Under the pieces are notes generated by a model. That model did not search any database. It was not told where the DNA came from and saw only the letters and a program-made list of their open reading frames with translations. Source: Dallia pectoralis (taxonomy: Eukaryota > Chordata > Actinopteri > Esociformes > Umbridae). Taken from it: a stretch of DNA of 64,000 nt. The DNA is taken from positions 5,979,451 to 6,043,450 of the forward strand of contig CM055757.1 in the NCBI GenBank assembly GCA_029465975.1, read 5' to 3'. The translations under genes were made by a program, and so were the position numbers. This document shows positions 49,501-61,908 of the stretch, one piece after another. The number at the start of each line of letters is the position of its first letter. Position 1 is the stretch's first letter.

Positions 49501-50097
49501 ATCAACAATATGCTAACTTCCATAATGAGCCAATGGCTTCACTCTCTGCCAAAAGCAGGTCAGCAAAAACATTCTTGGTAGTTGTAGTCTAAACATGGTT
49601 GTAGGTATTAGACGGTAAACAGTCGTTACCTGGGAGCAGTGGCCTACGACATCTTGTAGAATCATTTAATGGCATCCCTTCTGTATTAGCGATGTCCCGG
49701 TGACTATCAAGTTGTGGATGTAACCCGTCCATGACACCCACACATTAAAGGAACGCTTCTTTGGGAACTCCTCGTCAATGCATCTCTAGTTGAAAACACA
49801 ATGTATTCGTCCTTAAACAGAAGTTGTATTAATGATTCAAACAGACAAACCCACCACAGCTGTCACGTTGAGGAAGGGCGCAGGCACTGAGGTGGTGTGA
49901 AACATAGTTTTTACCTCTTCTTAAAAGGAAAAAAGAAAAACACACAAACTCAACCATGCCTTTACAGCAGTTAGCTTAAACAGAGAACCAGACCACGGTG
50001 GGGGAAAAACAAAATGGACATAGCACTCACGCTCAGACTTAAGGCAGGGCAGCTGCTTCCAATTGGGAGCCACCAAAACGTAACCATAGAGATGGCT
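49501..50097. other. Intronic sequence, no gene seen
   Basis: No feature recognised. Confidence 0.5.
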
Positions 50098-50275
50098 AGA
50101 GGCATCTCTCCTGCCCCGGCACTAATAAGACCTCTAGGCCACCATGGAGATGGCTAGAGGCATCTGTGCAGCACGGCACTAATAAGACCTCTAGGCCACC
50201 ATGGAGATGGCTAGAGGCATCTGTGCAGCACGGCACTAATAAGACCTCTAGGCCACCATAGAGATGCCCAGAGTT
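50098..50275. repeat. 57-bp tandem repeat, 3 copies
   Basis: The unit contains GGCACTAATAAGACCTCTAG and GCCACCATGGAGATGGCTAG, then AGGCATCTGTGCAGCAC. The copies are nearly identical. The reverse strand is open across it because 57 is a multiple of three. Confidence 0.94.
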
Positions 50276-52636
50276 CTCCATGTCCTCAGGTCCTGACGAC
50301 ACCCGTTTGCAACACGTTTCCGCCTGGTTGCTGCTACCCTCAGGTGAGTTTCTGCGCACTCAGGAAATGGCTGCGACTCAGAGCAGATGCTGTGAAAATA
50401 TTCCTGTGTTGTTCTCAGATCGCTCACAAACTTCCGTGATAACTCAGTTCCCAGGTCCGTATCTGACCAGTGGCTGTGGTGGGTGTCAAGCATCACTGTA
50501 CACGTCTCGTCGGAGCACCTTCACATTGCCTTTCTGTCAGCCGTCTGAGTTTGAGCAACTGGCATAGTTCCACGCAGAACGCACGAGGATGTTGCAAGTC
50601 TGATCGAAAGACCTGTCCTCTTTATAGACCTCGGTATTGCTGCCTTTCGTCATTGGCTGAGCACATGAAAACGTCACACACGCGGGCACTTTACAAAAAT
50701 AGTAATATCACAAGCAACGCCACTTTTGACGGGAGGGTCATGTAAGTAACCAGGTAAAATTGTTTGTCAGTCCGTTTACATTCTGTCAGGGTCAGGGGTC
50801 GGGCCAAAGCATTGTGGGGCACTTTATGGCATACTTCTGGCCCAACGAGTGTCTAGATTAGCGATACTGAACGGGAAATAGTATATACATATTATGTACA
50901 TGTTATTTACAATTAATTGTAGTCTAAACAGGACCCGAATCTTCTACGTTTGAACAGCATATTGGTCAAATCCAATTAGACATTTTGTTGTCAGACCATA
51001 TTTAGTGTGTAAACCTGTAAAGAGTTTTAAGATACCACTGTGATAAAGCATTGGTTAATAAGGCTGGAGGATTTAGAATTATAGTAACACAGGTTTACTT
51101 TTTACACAGAAAAAAACTGCAGTTCTTGCTAAAACTCTTCATTGGGGGTCGCAGTAAAGCAGACAAATGGATCTCTGTGGTCAAACCAAAGAACCGCATA
51201 CGTTCATTAGATCGCAATGTGTCCGCGTGATGGCCAGTTAAGCCGGTCACGAGCAGTAGTGACCAGTAGTGTCCCCCCGTTTCACAAAATCTAACAGAAC
51301 CCTAGTATGTGTATTTGTGCGCGTGTACGTGTGTGCAAGTGAGAGAGACATGACTGTTGTGTTCATATACCAGTCCAAACATTTGTTATCGATCTTCCCT
51401 CGATTCCATCACATTTTCTCTCTCTGAAGCTCATAAATCTCTCACAATTCAATAGCTTTTCTGACATTTCCCCTTTCCACTCCCGTGTCATACAATTCAA
51501 GGACAAAAGCAAGGTGACTGGCACATCCGCCCACCGGAGGTACAACACACCCACCTCCTAGTCCCCACGGACAAACAAAGACAACTAAGTTGTTGTAAAC
51601 AATATGAGAAAAAAAGATTTTAACAGGATGTTGCGTAACTTTCAATGTGACCCTGTTGGAAGTTTGTGTACTTTTTTTCTTTCTTACAAATGACCAACCC
51701 TCACTGCTATTGTTGATTTAGAGACGGACCAATAGCCAACCAGCCGGAGACCATAACAGTCATTTCATTTCCACGTCCCTGCTAATTCTCCCTGGATTCA
51801 CAGCTAGCTCACCCCTCACTCACCGGCGATTGACTGACAACAGACTAAATATATCCCCGCACCAGAGAACAAATGAAACTGACTATTTAAAGAACAACCA
51901 ACGTGTTCCCAGCCATCCAGACACCCCATTAACTGACCAGGGGGAGAACGCATTATCACGGCCTGTTGTCATTGTCTCAGTGGAGTTAAGTGCACTCAGA
52001 GATTCGATGTTCTAAGAATCCAACGTTGCCCGGAGTTCATAGTTTAAAAACGTTTATTTTTATTCTCGGACACAAGTCATAAAATCTGCTGCTTTTGTTT
52101 CATGTTTCCGTCAGCTTAAAGTGCAATCCAGTTCCTTGCCTGCATGTTTTATCTGTGGGTGGGTTGAGTAATGTACCTCTGGCCCATTCGAGACAGCATC
52201 TAACAGTTAGGTGGAGAGTCCCTGGCAACTGGTTTCTCTCAGTGCCGAGGAGATGTTTTTTTTGCTTTAGACAGTAACCAAGCCAAACCCACTATAGAGT
52301 TGTATATGTTCTCTGTAAAACATGCACTCGTATTGATTGTCGACCAACAACAGCAAGTTTTGTTCACGTGCAACTTTTCTGTTGTTGTAAACTAGTTCAT
52401 GAGGGATCCCGTGAGTTGGTTGCCTTTACTACAACAAGTACAAAGGTGTTGTCTCACTATTACCAGGCTATGATGGCATTACCCAGAACCCCAACAAAGC
52501 AGATGTTGACTTAAGTGCTCTCTCACAGATCAACACACATACCAGCAGCCACCTGGGAAGATAACCAGGGACAACAACAAGCTGAATGCTACAATAATTC
52601 TGGTTCCGGTTCTCTTGCTCAAGTTTTACAAGCAAC
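50276..52636. other. Intronic sequence, no gene seen
   Basis: Single-copy sequence. No exon with matching phase to DLGAP2 was recognised. Confidence 0.5.
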
Positions 52637-52670
52637 GCACACACACACACACACACGCACACGCGTGTGC
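52637..52670. repeat. (CA)n microsatellite next to a splice donor
   Basis: A short ACAC run followed by CGCACACGCGTG. On the minus strand it lies 18 bases past the donor of the first large DLGAP2 coding exon, as a UG-rich stretch in the intron start. Confidence 0.9.
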
Positions 52671-52688
52671 ACAGACTCAGGGACTCAC

Positions 52689-53863
52689 CTGCAGGAAGTG
52701 ACAAGGCCTGAGGTTGGGCTTGAGGTCAGCGGGCGTCATGGGTTTCTCCAGATTCAGCGAGGACTTCCTGTATGCCTCCTTGGCCTGGCTGACTGTCAGC
52801 GTTGACCAGGAGCTCCTCTTCATGAACCTCCCTTCCGGAGCCGCGGACATGCCCTCGCACGCCGAACACTTGACGTCGTTGTTGCTCCGGGAGGTCTTCA
52901 ACGACAGGTCCCCGTACTGGCTGTAGACAGAGTCGGGGTAGCAGTGGCTGATGTGGTCCACCGGCTGGCGTGACATGACGCTCGGCGTCCGGTAGGTGCT
53001 GTCGCTGTCCAGGTTATCGTCCGAGCTCCACCAGCCGGCCACCCCGGAGCGGTGCTTGCCGCTGCCGTCGGACGACTTGCGCTCTTTGCTCTTGCTGCGC
53101 TTGCTGTGTTTGTGGTGGCCGCCGTGGTGGTGGTTGTTGTGGTTGTGGTGAGAGCCGTCCCGCTGCGAGTCGCCCTTGGTGCCGTTCATTTTAGACGAGC
53201 CCTCCAGCGAGTGGGACTTGGTGAAGAGCTTCTGGACCGAGTGGACGAGGTGTCGGATCCGGCCCGGACTCTCGTTGCGCTGCTCGGTGGTGGTGGTGTG
53301 AGTCCTCTGGTACTGCAGGGTGTGGAAGCCGTCGCGGTGCAACGGGAGCTGCTTCTCGAACTGGTCCAGGAGGTTCGCCGGGATCCTGTTCATCTTACCG
53401 CTGCCGCCGTGCGACGAGCCGCAGTCGTCTCGATCCCGCGAGCTATTGCCGCTTCCTCCTCCACCACCTCCTCCACCACCTCCACCGCCGCCGCTCTCTC
53501 GAGACCCACTGCTGTCGTGGTGGGCGCTGTAGTGCATCCTGGGAAAGGTGCTGCTGGAGACGGAGTGGTCTGTGTTGGCCATTGAGACGGGCAGAGCCAT
53601 GCAGTCAGAGTGTATGGAGCTACGTGGGGAGCAGCGATGGTGCTCCATAGGACAGCTGTCTGTGGGGCTGAGGAGATACGAGGGGGTGCATGGGTCATGC
53701 TGGTCCAGCGAGTGGTCACAGTCGCTCAGGGCACAAGTGTGAGCCGAGCTGATCTGGAGCTGGCTGGGCCGCCCGCCTGATATAGCCTTCATGTTCCTGG
53801 GTGGAGGAGGGGAGTAGCTGTCTTCATCGAAACGCTGAGAGGGAGACCATGAATACTGCAGGT
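52689..53863 (-). CDS. dlgap2: DLGAP2 first large coding exon
   Basis: A 1175-base exon running from CGTCTCTTACAG/ACCTGCAG to CTTCCTGCAG/GTGAGTCC. Two bases complete an Asp codon begun upstream; 391 codons follow, ending in phase 0. DLGAP proteins are postsynaptic-density scaffolds linking PSD-95 to Shank. Landmarks are DLQYSWSPSQ at the start; MKAISGG (53792), likely the start of the short form; NRIPANLLDQFEKQLPLHRD; SPGRIRHLVHSVQKLFTKSH; SSDDNLDSDSTYRTPS; SRSNNDVKCSACEG; SSWSTLTVSQAKEAYRKSS; and LRPCHFLQ. Unlike mammals there is a run of 13 glycines near 53455-53495, built from mixed GGN codons, and a His/Asn-rich stretch before KHSKRSKSKERK. YSWSP upstream of the Met shows a longer form also exists. 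Confidence 0.97.
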
Positions 53864-55884
53864 CTGTAAGAGACGGAGGGAAAATATTCAGAGAGACAAG
53901 GCATCGCATTACATTTCACTGCCGCCTAAAGAAAAGTGCTTGTCACACCTTCCATAAGAAAGACATCATCCCAAGGCTTCTAAGCCAAAAAAGATCAAAA
54001 TAATGATCACATTAGAGATATCTTTCCATCAGACCATATGAGAATTTAAAGTACAATAAAACATGATTATTTCCCTGTATCTGCTATGCAGTTAAAATAG
54101 CTTTACTGTTACAGGACACATTATTTATATTATTTTTTTTTGTCACTGGTTTGGTAATGTGAACTAATGTGTCCTGTGCCAATAAAGCCTTGTTGAATTT
54201 GAATCGAGAGTGAGGGGACATGGTGAGTACCTAGAATAACAAAAGATGTTCTGCAGCTTCAGCAATCAAAGGCCGTTACCAAATCAGTTGCTTATCAAAA
54301 AATGCTGTTGTAGCTACAGCAGAACAATATACTCAGGCACCCAGGAAACCAAAATGACGATCACATATTAGCTCCGTCCCATAGAGCCCAGACCACCCCC
54401 CACCCTGTCTGTCAGTGGGTGCCAGGCCAGGGGGAGAGGTAGGCGAGGGGAGAGGACAGGTAGCGGCTAGCGTTGCCATTTGTCCAATGCAAAGTGAAAT
54501 AATAGCCTATCATTCTGGAGCAGCGGTGTCATCCGTCAAAGCCCAGGGGAGAGCGTTTTTCTGGTGCATTAGTGGCCGGGCGTCCTTGGGAGATGTGTCC
54601 ACCGTGTGTTTTTCCCCAGCGGGAGCCATCTCTTGATCAAAACCATATCCTCTGTGATCTGTCACCAAGGGCGTCCAAAATGACCTGTCTGCCAGCTCAA
54701 TCAGCGGGGAGCGACCTCTCTTTGGACATCCGGTAAGCATTGTGTTTTTCTGGCGGCACGTGTTTCCATTCAATAACGGAAATGTTTGTCAGGTGAAGGT
54801 GTTTCAAAAGCAGTCACCATCGCAAGCGACAAAAGACTAACTATGTGTTTGATCGTTAGGAGATAGCCGGCCGTGTGTCGTTCGGTCTTTTTTTTTGCTG
54901 GTCTAGAACTGACAGCATACCCTGTAAACACCGGACGAACCAAAGCCAGCCTCTGTAAACAGTGTGACCTCAAAATGAAGGCATTTTACCGTAGGCCGTG
55001 TAGTGGAAAGTAAAGCAAACAGAGACATGGACGGAGGTTTTTAATTTTGACAGGACATGCATCAATTAAATAATTGAACAGGCAGCAATCACATATGATT
55101 TATCTATATGTGCTCCCAGCCCAGAGGGGTTTGTATGCTCCAGTAGTTCCATATCCCGTCGTGTAAATTCTCCTATTGTAGCCATCATCCTTCGTAGGGA
55201 AATCATCCTTTCAGGGGAAATGATGGCCTTTTTCTCAATGTAGTCTTTGCTTTTGAACCCCGGAGCGAGACAGGAAGCTGTGCGACGGCAGTTGGACCCT
55301 GAGAAAAATCCCTCAGTATGATTGTAAAGTGTTGGTCGTACGGGACATCCTCCGCTAGCTCTGGACGAGCCTCTCTTAGCACTATAGCAGAGCCACGCTA
55401 AAGTGATCTAGTGCGAGGAGGACTGGACAGGAAGAGACAGCGGACGTCCTCTTAGTGAAACTCTTTAGAGCTGTGGAATTTAGAAAGATGCTGTCAGAAT
55501 GAAACTAAGATACGAAAATGCTGAGAAAGTGCTGAGAAAATGCAGAGGAAATGCTGAGAAACAAGTTAAAGAAGATGAAAGCTGATCGCAGCGGCAGCTC
55601 AGTTCGAATCTTCTCTCCGGGCTATGGGCGGTTAAACTTGTGTGTAATTCCCGCTATATAGAGGATGTTCAGGTGGCCTTCTGAAGTAAAACCACAGCTG
55701 CAGGTCTCTGGTCTCATTGTACACTGATGACTGACTATGTAACAGAGAGAAGGTTGCTTAGAAAATTATTGGTTGGCAGAGTTTTGGCATCTCCTGGGTT
55801 TATGCACCATGATGTGAAATACTCATTCCAGTTTTTCCCTCGCTTTTTCTCTCCTCTTTCTCCCCTCTCCCTCCCATACTCTTC
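53864..55884. other. Intron upstream of the first large coding exon
   Basis: Single-copy sequence on the 5' side of DLGAP2, apart from a possible LINE tail at 54115-54215. No 5' exon recognised here. Confidence 0.5.
54115..54215 (+). mobile_element. Possible LINE 3' tail
   Basis: GTCACTGGTTTGGTAATGTG, then GTGTCCTGTGCCAATAAAGC and CTTGTTGAATTTGAAT. An AATAAAGC followed by short TTGAAT-type units is typical of the 3' end of fish non-LTR elements. No coding part remains. Confidence 0.4.
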
Positions 55885-57690
55885 CTCTCTGGTCCATACT
55901 CTTCCTCTCTTGTCCATACTCTTCCTCTCTTGTCCATACTCTTTCTCTCTTGTACATACTCTTCCTCTCTTGTACATACTCTTCCTCTCTTGTACATACT
56001 CTTTCTCTCTTGTACATACTCTTCCTCTCTTGTCCATACTCTTCCTCTCTTGTCCATACTCTTCCTCTCTTGTACTCTTACTCTCTTGTCCCTCTTCCTC
56101 TCTTGTCCATACTCTTTCCTCTCTTGTCCATACTCTTCCTCTCTTTACTCTTCCTCTCTTGTCCATATCTCTCTCTTGTCCATACTCTTGTCCTTCTTTC
56201 TCTCTTGTCCATACATACTCTTCCTCTCTTGTCCATACTCTTCCTCTCTTGTCCATACTCTTCCTCTCTTGTCCATACTCTTCCTCTCTTGTTCTCTTTT
56301 TCTCTTGTCCATACTCTTCCTCTCTTGTCCATACTCTTGTTACTCTTTCTCTTGTCCATACATACTCTTCTTTTTCTCTTCTCTCTTGTCCATACTCTTC
56401 CTCTCTTGTCCATACTCTTCTCTCTTGTACATACTCTTCCTCTCTTGTACATACTCTTCCTCTCTTGTACATACTCTTCCTCTCTTGTCCATACTCTTCC
56501 TCTCTTGTCCATACTCTTCCTCTCTTGTCCATACTCTTCCTCTCTTGTCCATACTCTTCCTCTCTTGTCCATACTCTTCCTCTCTTGTCCATACTCTTCC
56601 TCTCTTGTCCATACTCTTCCTCTCTTGTCCATACTCTTCCTCTCTTGTCCATACTCTTCCTCTCTTGTCCATACTCTTCCTCTCTTGTCCATACTCTTCC
56701 TCTCTTGTCCATACTCTTCCTCTCTTGTCCATACTCTTCCTCTCTTGTCCATACTCTTCCTCTCTTGTCCATACTCTTCCTCTCTTGTCCATCTCTCTTG
56801 TCCATACTCTTCCTCTCTTGTCCATACTCTTCCTCTCTTGTCCATACTCTTTCTCTCTTGTCCATACTCTTTCTCTCTTGTCCATACTCTTCCTCTCTTG
56901 TCCATACTCTTCCTCTCTTGTCCATACTCTTCCTCTCTTGTCCATACTCTTTCTCTCTTGTCCATACTCTTCCTCTCTTGTCCATACTCTTCCTCTCTTG
57001 TCCATACTCTTCCTCTCTTGTCCATACTCTTCCTCTCTTGTCCATACTCTTTCTCTCTTGTCCATACTCTTCCTCTCTTGTCCATACTCTTCATCTCTTG
57101 TCCATACTCTTCCTCTCTTGTCCATACTCTTCCTCTCTTGTCCATACTCTTCCTCTCTTGTCCATACTCTTCCTCTCTTGTCCATACTCTTCCTCTCTTG
57201 TCCATACTCTTCCTCTCTTGTCCATACTCTTCCTCTCTTGTCCATACTCTTTTCCTCTCTTGTCCATACTCTTCCTCTCTTGTCCATACTCTTCCTCTCT
57301 TGTCCATACTCTTTCTCTCTTGTCCATACTCTTCCTCTCTTGTCCATACTCTTACTCTTTCCTTGTCCATACTCTTTCTCTCTTGTCCATACTCTCTTGT
57401 TCCTCTCTTGTCCATACTCTTCCTCTCTTGTCCATACTCTTCTCTCTTGTCCATACTCTTCCTCTCTTGTCCATACTCTTCCTCTCTTGTCCATACTCTT
57501 CCTCTCTTGTCCTCTCTTCCTCTCTTGTCCATACTCTTCATCTCTTGTCCATACTCTTCCTCTCTTGTCCATACTCTTCGTCTCTTGTCCATACTCTTCC
57601 TCTCTTGTCCATACTCTTCATCTCTTGTCCATACTCTTCCTCTCTTGTCCAAACTCTTTCTCTCTTGTCCATACTCTTTCTCTCTTTCTC
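55885..57690. repeat. 20-bp polypyrimidine minisatellite, about 90 copies
   Basis: The unit is TCTTGTCCATACTCTTCCTC. TTTCTC, TACATAC and TTCATC variants occur, with many short deletions at 56070-56400 and 57230-57520. Both strands stay open for hundreds of codons, giving phantom Ser/Leu and Glu/Arg/Lys proteins. On the transcribed strand it is a purine-rich GAAGAGTATGGACAAGAG repeat in a 5' intron of DLGAP2. Confidence 0.97.
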
Positions 57691-59060
57691 TGCCAGCCAA
57701 GAATTCCTGTTCCACTGAAAGAAACAGAGAACATAGAGGATTCCAACTGTGACTCCTACGACGGCCATTGAATATTTATTTCAGTCAGGGACGGGAGACG
57801 GGGGACGGGCCGTATTTTCTCTGCTGTCTACGTGCGAGCATTCTTCCAGCTAATGTTCTCGAAACGGAGGCGGGTGTCTGTGACATCCGTAGAACCGGAA
57901 ATGCTATATTAGCCCGAATAACAGCGGCTTCTGTGTTTGTCTCCGAAGCCGAATGAACACAGGACACAATGCTGTTTAAGAGAATGTGCAGTACTCCAAA
58001 TGAAATCTGTCTCCAGTTTAACAGAAATAACACAGTGGTCATGGACACGCCCATGGAGACCACCATTTTAAATGGGAGGAGCTAGCTTGTTTTAAACACT
58101 GTACAATATTGTTTTTAATTGCAGTGCATTAGGACACAACCCAGGTCTCCAGATGTGAAGTAAAGTACCGGTTGTTAGCCCGTGGGTCAGCCAACCATTC
58201 GTCTGCAGACCCGACAACAGATCATGTCTGGCTCACCTCATCGCCCCCAGCCATTGGTCCAATATTCCCAACGCTCCAGGAAGCAACCCCGCCACTCCCC
58301 CTTGGGTGAACTCTGACATCACGGAGACACGTGAGGGTCATTGTGCATTTTGTTTTTTTATTGTGGGCTCAAGTCCAGTATGCAAACGGCACCGGCCACG
58401 GAGCAGGAATAAAGGCAGTTCTGCTTCTCAATTCGCATTAGCATTTATATAGCATTATACTGTATCTGTTCAGCGTAACTCTGACAGGAACACGGCTCCC
58501 CCCCGTTTAACCTGGAACACGGCCCGTAAAAAAAAGCTAATAACGAAGCCAGAAGCAGACCACAGCAGACCACAGCAGACCACCTCGACCTTCAGAGTTG
58601 GCCAAATACTGAACACTAAAATGTAACGTAACAGTGGAACAACGAAGGAGCCACCAGCTTGCGCTTCAGAGCATCGGAGCAGTATATCATCTTTGGCTTA
58701 CAAACAGACACTGAGAGCCCTTGACAATAACAAGAGCAAGATGAAGCAGTGAACGCCGCTCCCCCTATTCACCCAGGTGTGCTCTTTCTGAGTAAAGCAA
58801 ATCGATGGAGCGCCAGATTATCTGTCCACCAAAGGTTAAACGCACTCCACCCAGAATACTGGCATTTCATCACGAAATCAAACGGGGGGGAAATGGTGTC
58901 CGTAACCCCGAGGGACAGACGATGGACGAGGCTATTAGGATCGAGTGTGAGACGCTGGGCGGCGGCAGGAGTGACAGACATAGTGGCTGCAGCACGATTC
59001 TCTTCACCCTCCCTCCCCCTCACAGGAGCTCAGGTCACTCGCCCGGCCAGGGACATCCCC
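57691..59060. other. Intronic sequence, no gene seen
   Basis: Single-copy sequence. Open frames at 58749-59195 on the plus strand run into the 9-bp array and are not convincing. Confidence 0.5.
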
Positions 59061-59396
59061 TGTATGCGATGTTATCGATGTTACAGATGTGATAGATGTT
59101 ACAGATGTTGCAGATGTTACAAATGTTACAGATGTTATGATGTTGATGTTACCGATGTTACAGATGTTACGATGTTGCCGATGTTACAGATGTGACAGAT
59201 GTTACAGATGTGACAGATGTTACAGATGTTACGGATGTGACAGATGTTGCCGATGTTACAGATGTGACAGATGTTACGGATGTTACAAGTGTTACGTATG
59301 TTACCGATATTACAGATGTTACCGATATTACAGATGTTACCGATATTACAGATGTTACAGATGTTACCAATGTTACAGATGTTACCGATGGCGCTG
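59061..59396. repeat. 9-bp repeat, about 37 copies
   Basis: The unit is GATGTTACA, with GATGTGACA, GATATTACA and GATGTTACC variants. Because 9 is a multiple of three, all frames without a stop persist (for example Val-Thr-Asp on the plus strand). Confidence 0.95.
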
Positions 59397-60108
59397 TGCT
59401 CCACCCCCAGCAAATGTTATTACAGAGAGAAAGAGAGAAAGAGATTTGAAAAGTAATGAGAGGAGAAGGCGGAGAAGAAATAAAGGCTCAGGGAGAATGT
59501 GCGGGGTTGTTCTTTCCTGGATGTGCCGAGTCAACGCGTCACAGATCAAACGTAGAGCAGGTCCACTAGCTGAATGCAGCTCTGCCAGAAGGTCCAAATC
59601 AAATTGACAGTACCCGCCCTGATCACTGAGACGATGTACGCCACGGGTCACACGAGTCGGTGCTGCAGACGTGTCTTTCCTTCTCCAACTAAAAAGACCT
59701 GGCATGCCATATCGTACCTCCCGTCTCAACAGAAATGATACGCAGTGCTTTCTTACATGTCTGAAGCCATGAAGTGAGTGCTAGGTATTAATGCGTATTC
59801 CACACTTTATATTCTATACCATTTTCACGACATGATTCCTACTTCACCCGGGTTATTTCTCCAATCCAAGTCAATGCTCGCAAAATGCTACGTGGTCCTT
59901 CATATCAAATGTTCCAAATCTTGTCACCTTTCCTGTTCTGTACTGTGCCAAAATTTTGCTGGTTCTGAGACATTTTGAAGAAAGAAGGAGTGATCGAGCG
60001 AGGATAAACAGAAAGAGAAAGAGTGAGGCTATAGTTAGAAGTGTGACTGGCTGGGTGGGTGTCTTATTGTGCCGTCTGGATATGCCAGAGCCTGAGGCAC
60101 ATCCTGTT
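59397..60108. other. Intronic sequence, no gene seen
   Basis: A short GA stretch at 59425-59500 and otherwise single-copy sequence. Confidence 0.5.
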
Positions 60109-61437
60109 GCTTAGCTCAGTGTTTAGTGTTAGTCCACAGGACTGGCAGCCTAGTGTTCAGTGTTAGTCCACAGGACTGGCAGTCTAGTGTTCAGTGTTAG
60201 TCCACAGGCCTGGCAGCCTAGTGTTCAGTGTTAGTCCACAGGCCTAGCAGCCTAGTGTTCAGTGTTAGTCCACAGGCCTGGCAGCCTAGTGTTCAGTGTT
60301 AGTCCACAGGCCTGGCAGCCTAGTGTTCAGTGTTAGTCCACAGGCCTGGCAGCCTAGTGTTCAGTGTTAGTCCACAGGCCTGGCAGCCTAGTGTTCAGTG
60401 TTAGTCCACAGGCCTGGCAGCCTAGTGTTCAGTGTTAGTCCACAGGCCTGGCAGCCTAGTGTTCAGTGTTAGTCCACAGGCCTGGCAGCCTAGTGTTCAG
60501 TGTTAGTCCACAGGACTGGCAGTCTAGTGTTTAGTGTTAGTCCACAGGCCTGGCAGCCTAGTGTTCAGTGTTAGTCCACAGGACTGGCAGCCTAGTGTTT
60601 AGTGTTAGTCCACAGGCCTGGCAGCCTAGTGTTAGTCCACAGGACTGGCAGCCTAGTGTTTAGTGTTAGTCCACAGGCCTGGCAGCCTAGTGTTCAGTGT
60701 TAGTCCACAGGACTGGCAGCCTAGTGTTCAGTGTTAGTCCACAGGACTGGCAGCCTAGTGTTCAGTGTTAGTCCACAGGACTGGCAGCCTAGTGTTCAGT
60801 GTTAGTCCACAGGACTGGCAGCCTAGTGTTCAGTGTTAGTCCACAGGACTGGCAGCCTAGTGTTCAGTGTTAGTCCACAGGACTGGCAGCCTAGTGTTCA
60901 GTGTTAGTCCACAGGACTGGCAGCCTAGTGTTCAGTGTTAGTCCACAGGACTGGCAGTCTAGTGTTCAGTGTTAGTCCACAGGACTGGCAGTCTAGTGTT
61001 CAGTGTTAGTCCACAGGACTGGCAGTCTAGTGTTCAGTGTTAGTCCACAGGACTGGCAGTCTAGTGTTCAGTGTTAGTCCACAGGACTGGCAGTCTAGTG
61101 TTCAGTGTTAGTCCACAGGACTGGCAGCCTAGTGTTCAGTGTTAGTCCACAGGACTGGCAGCCTAGTGTTCAGTGTTAGTCCACAGGACTGGCAGTCTAA
61201 TGTTCAGTGTTAGTCCACAGGACTGGCAGTCTAGTGTTTAGTGTTAGTCCACAGGACTGGCAGTCTAGTGTTCAGTGTTAGTCCACAGGACTGGCAGTCT
61301 AGTGTTCAGTGTTAGTCCACAGGACTGGCAGCCTAGTGTTCAGTGTTAGTCCACAGGACTGGCAGTCTAGTGTTCAGTGTTAGTCCACAGGACTGGCAGC
61401 CTAGTGTTCAGTGTTAGTCCACAGGACTGGCAGCTCA
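60109..61437. repeat. 34-bp minisatellite, about 39 copies
   Basis: The unit contains TAGTGTTCAGTGTTAGTCCA and CAGGCCTGGCAGCC. The first third carries mainly AGGCCTGGCAGCC, the middle AGGACTGGCAGCC, and the last third a mix with AGGACTGGCAGTC, so variants are grouped in blocks. Confidence 0.97.
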
Positions 61438-61458
61438 GTGAGGATGTCACTGAATTAG

Positions 61459-61750
61459 ACTGTGGATGTGACCGTGGATGTGACCGTGGATGTGACCGAG
61501 GATGTGACCGAGGATGTGACCGAGGATGTGACTGAATTAGACTGAGGATGTGACTGAGAATGTGAGTGAGGATGTGACCGAGGATGTGACCGAGGATGTG
61601 ACCTAGAATGCGACTGAGGATGTGAGTGAGGATGTGACCGAGGATGTGACTGAATTAGACTGAGGATGTGACTGAGAATGTGACTGAGGATGCGACTGAG
61701 GATGCGACCGAGGATGTGACCGAGGATGTGACAGAGGATGTGACTGAGGG
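61459..61750. repeat. 12-bp repeat (GATGTGACCGAG), about 24 copies
   Basis: The unit is GATGTGACCGAG, with GACTGAG, GAATGTGA and AATTAGACT variants. It follows within 25 bases of the 34-bp array. Confidence 0.94.
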
Positions 61751-61873
61751 AAGATAGCCATGGCTTGTTAAGCCTCAGCAGTGTGAGATGGAGCAATCAG
61801 GGCAGCACCCCGACCGTCTCAGGCTCTGCAGGAGGAGGAGCGGCACCAGGGCTGGGGATGGAGGAGAGCTCAC

Positions 61874-61908
61874 CGCTGCAGTCGCCTCCTCTATAAGGAG
61901 GCGAGGAG
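61874..61908 (-). CDS. dlgap2: Candidate 35-base upstream coding exon of DLGAP2
   Basis: Bounded by CTGTTTTGCAG and a donor TGCAGCG/GTGAGC. It leaves one base (G), which is exactly what the 53863 exon needs to complete GAC. Joined, it reads SSPPYRGGDCSDLQYSW. In human DLGAP2 the long form has extra N-terminal residues at this point; these residues themselves are not clearly similar. One of the three frames is broken by TAG, so the phase agreement is a mild test. It could also be 5' UTR or chance. Confidence 0.3.

Noticed and set aside
53052..53585. Plus-strand open frame of 177 codons
   Set aside because: It is the antisense shadow of the GC-rich DLGAP2 exon.
55727..57771. Open frames of 400-660 codons on both strands
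   Set aside because: They lie wholly in a 20-bp array. Sixty bases is three units, so any stop-free frame stays open. The peptides are pure repeats and exist on both strands at once.
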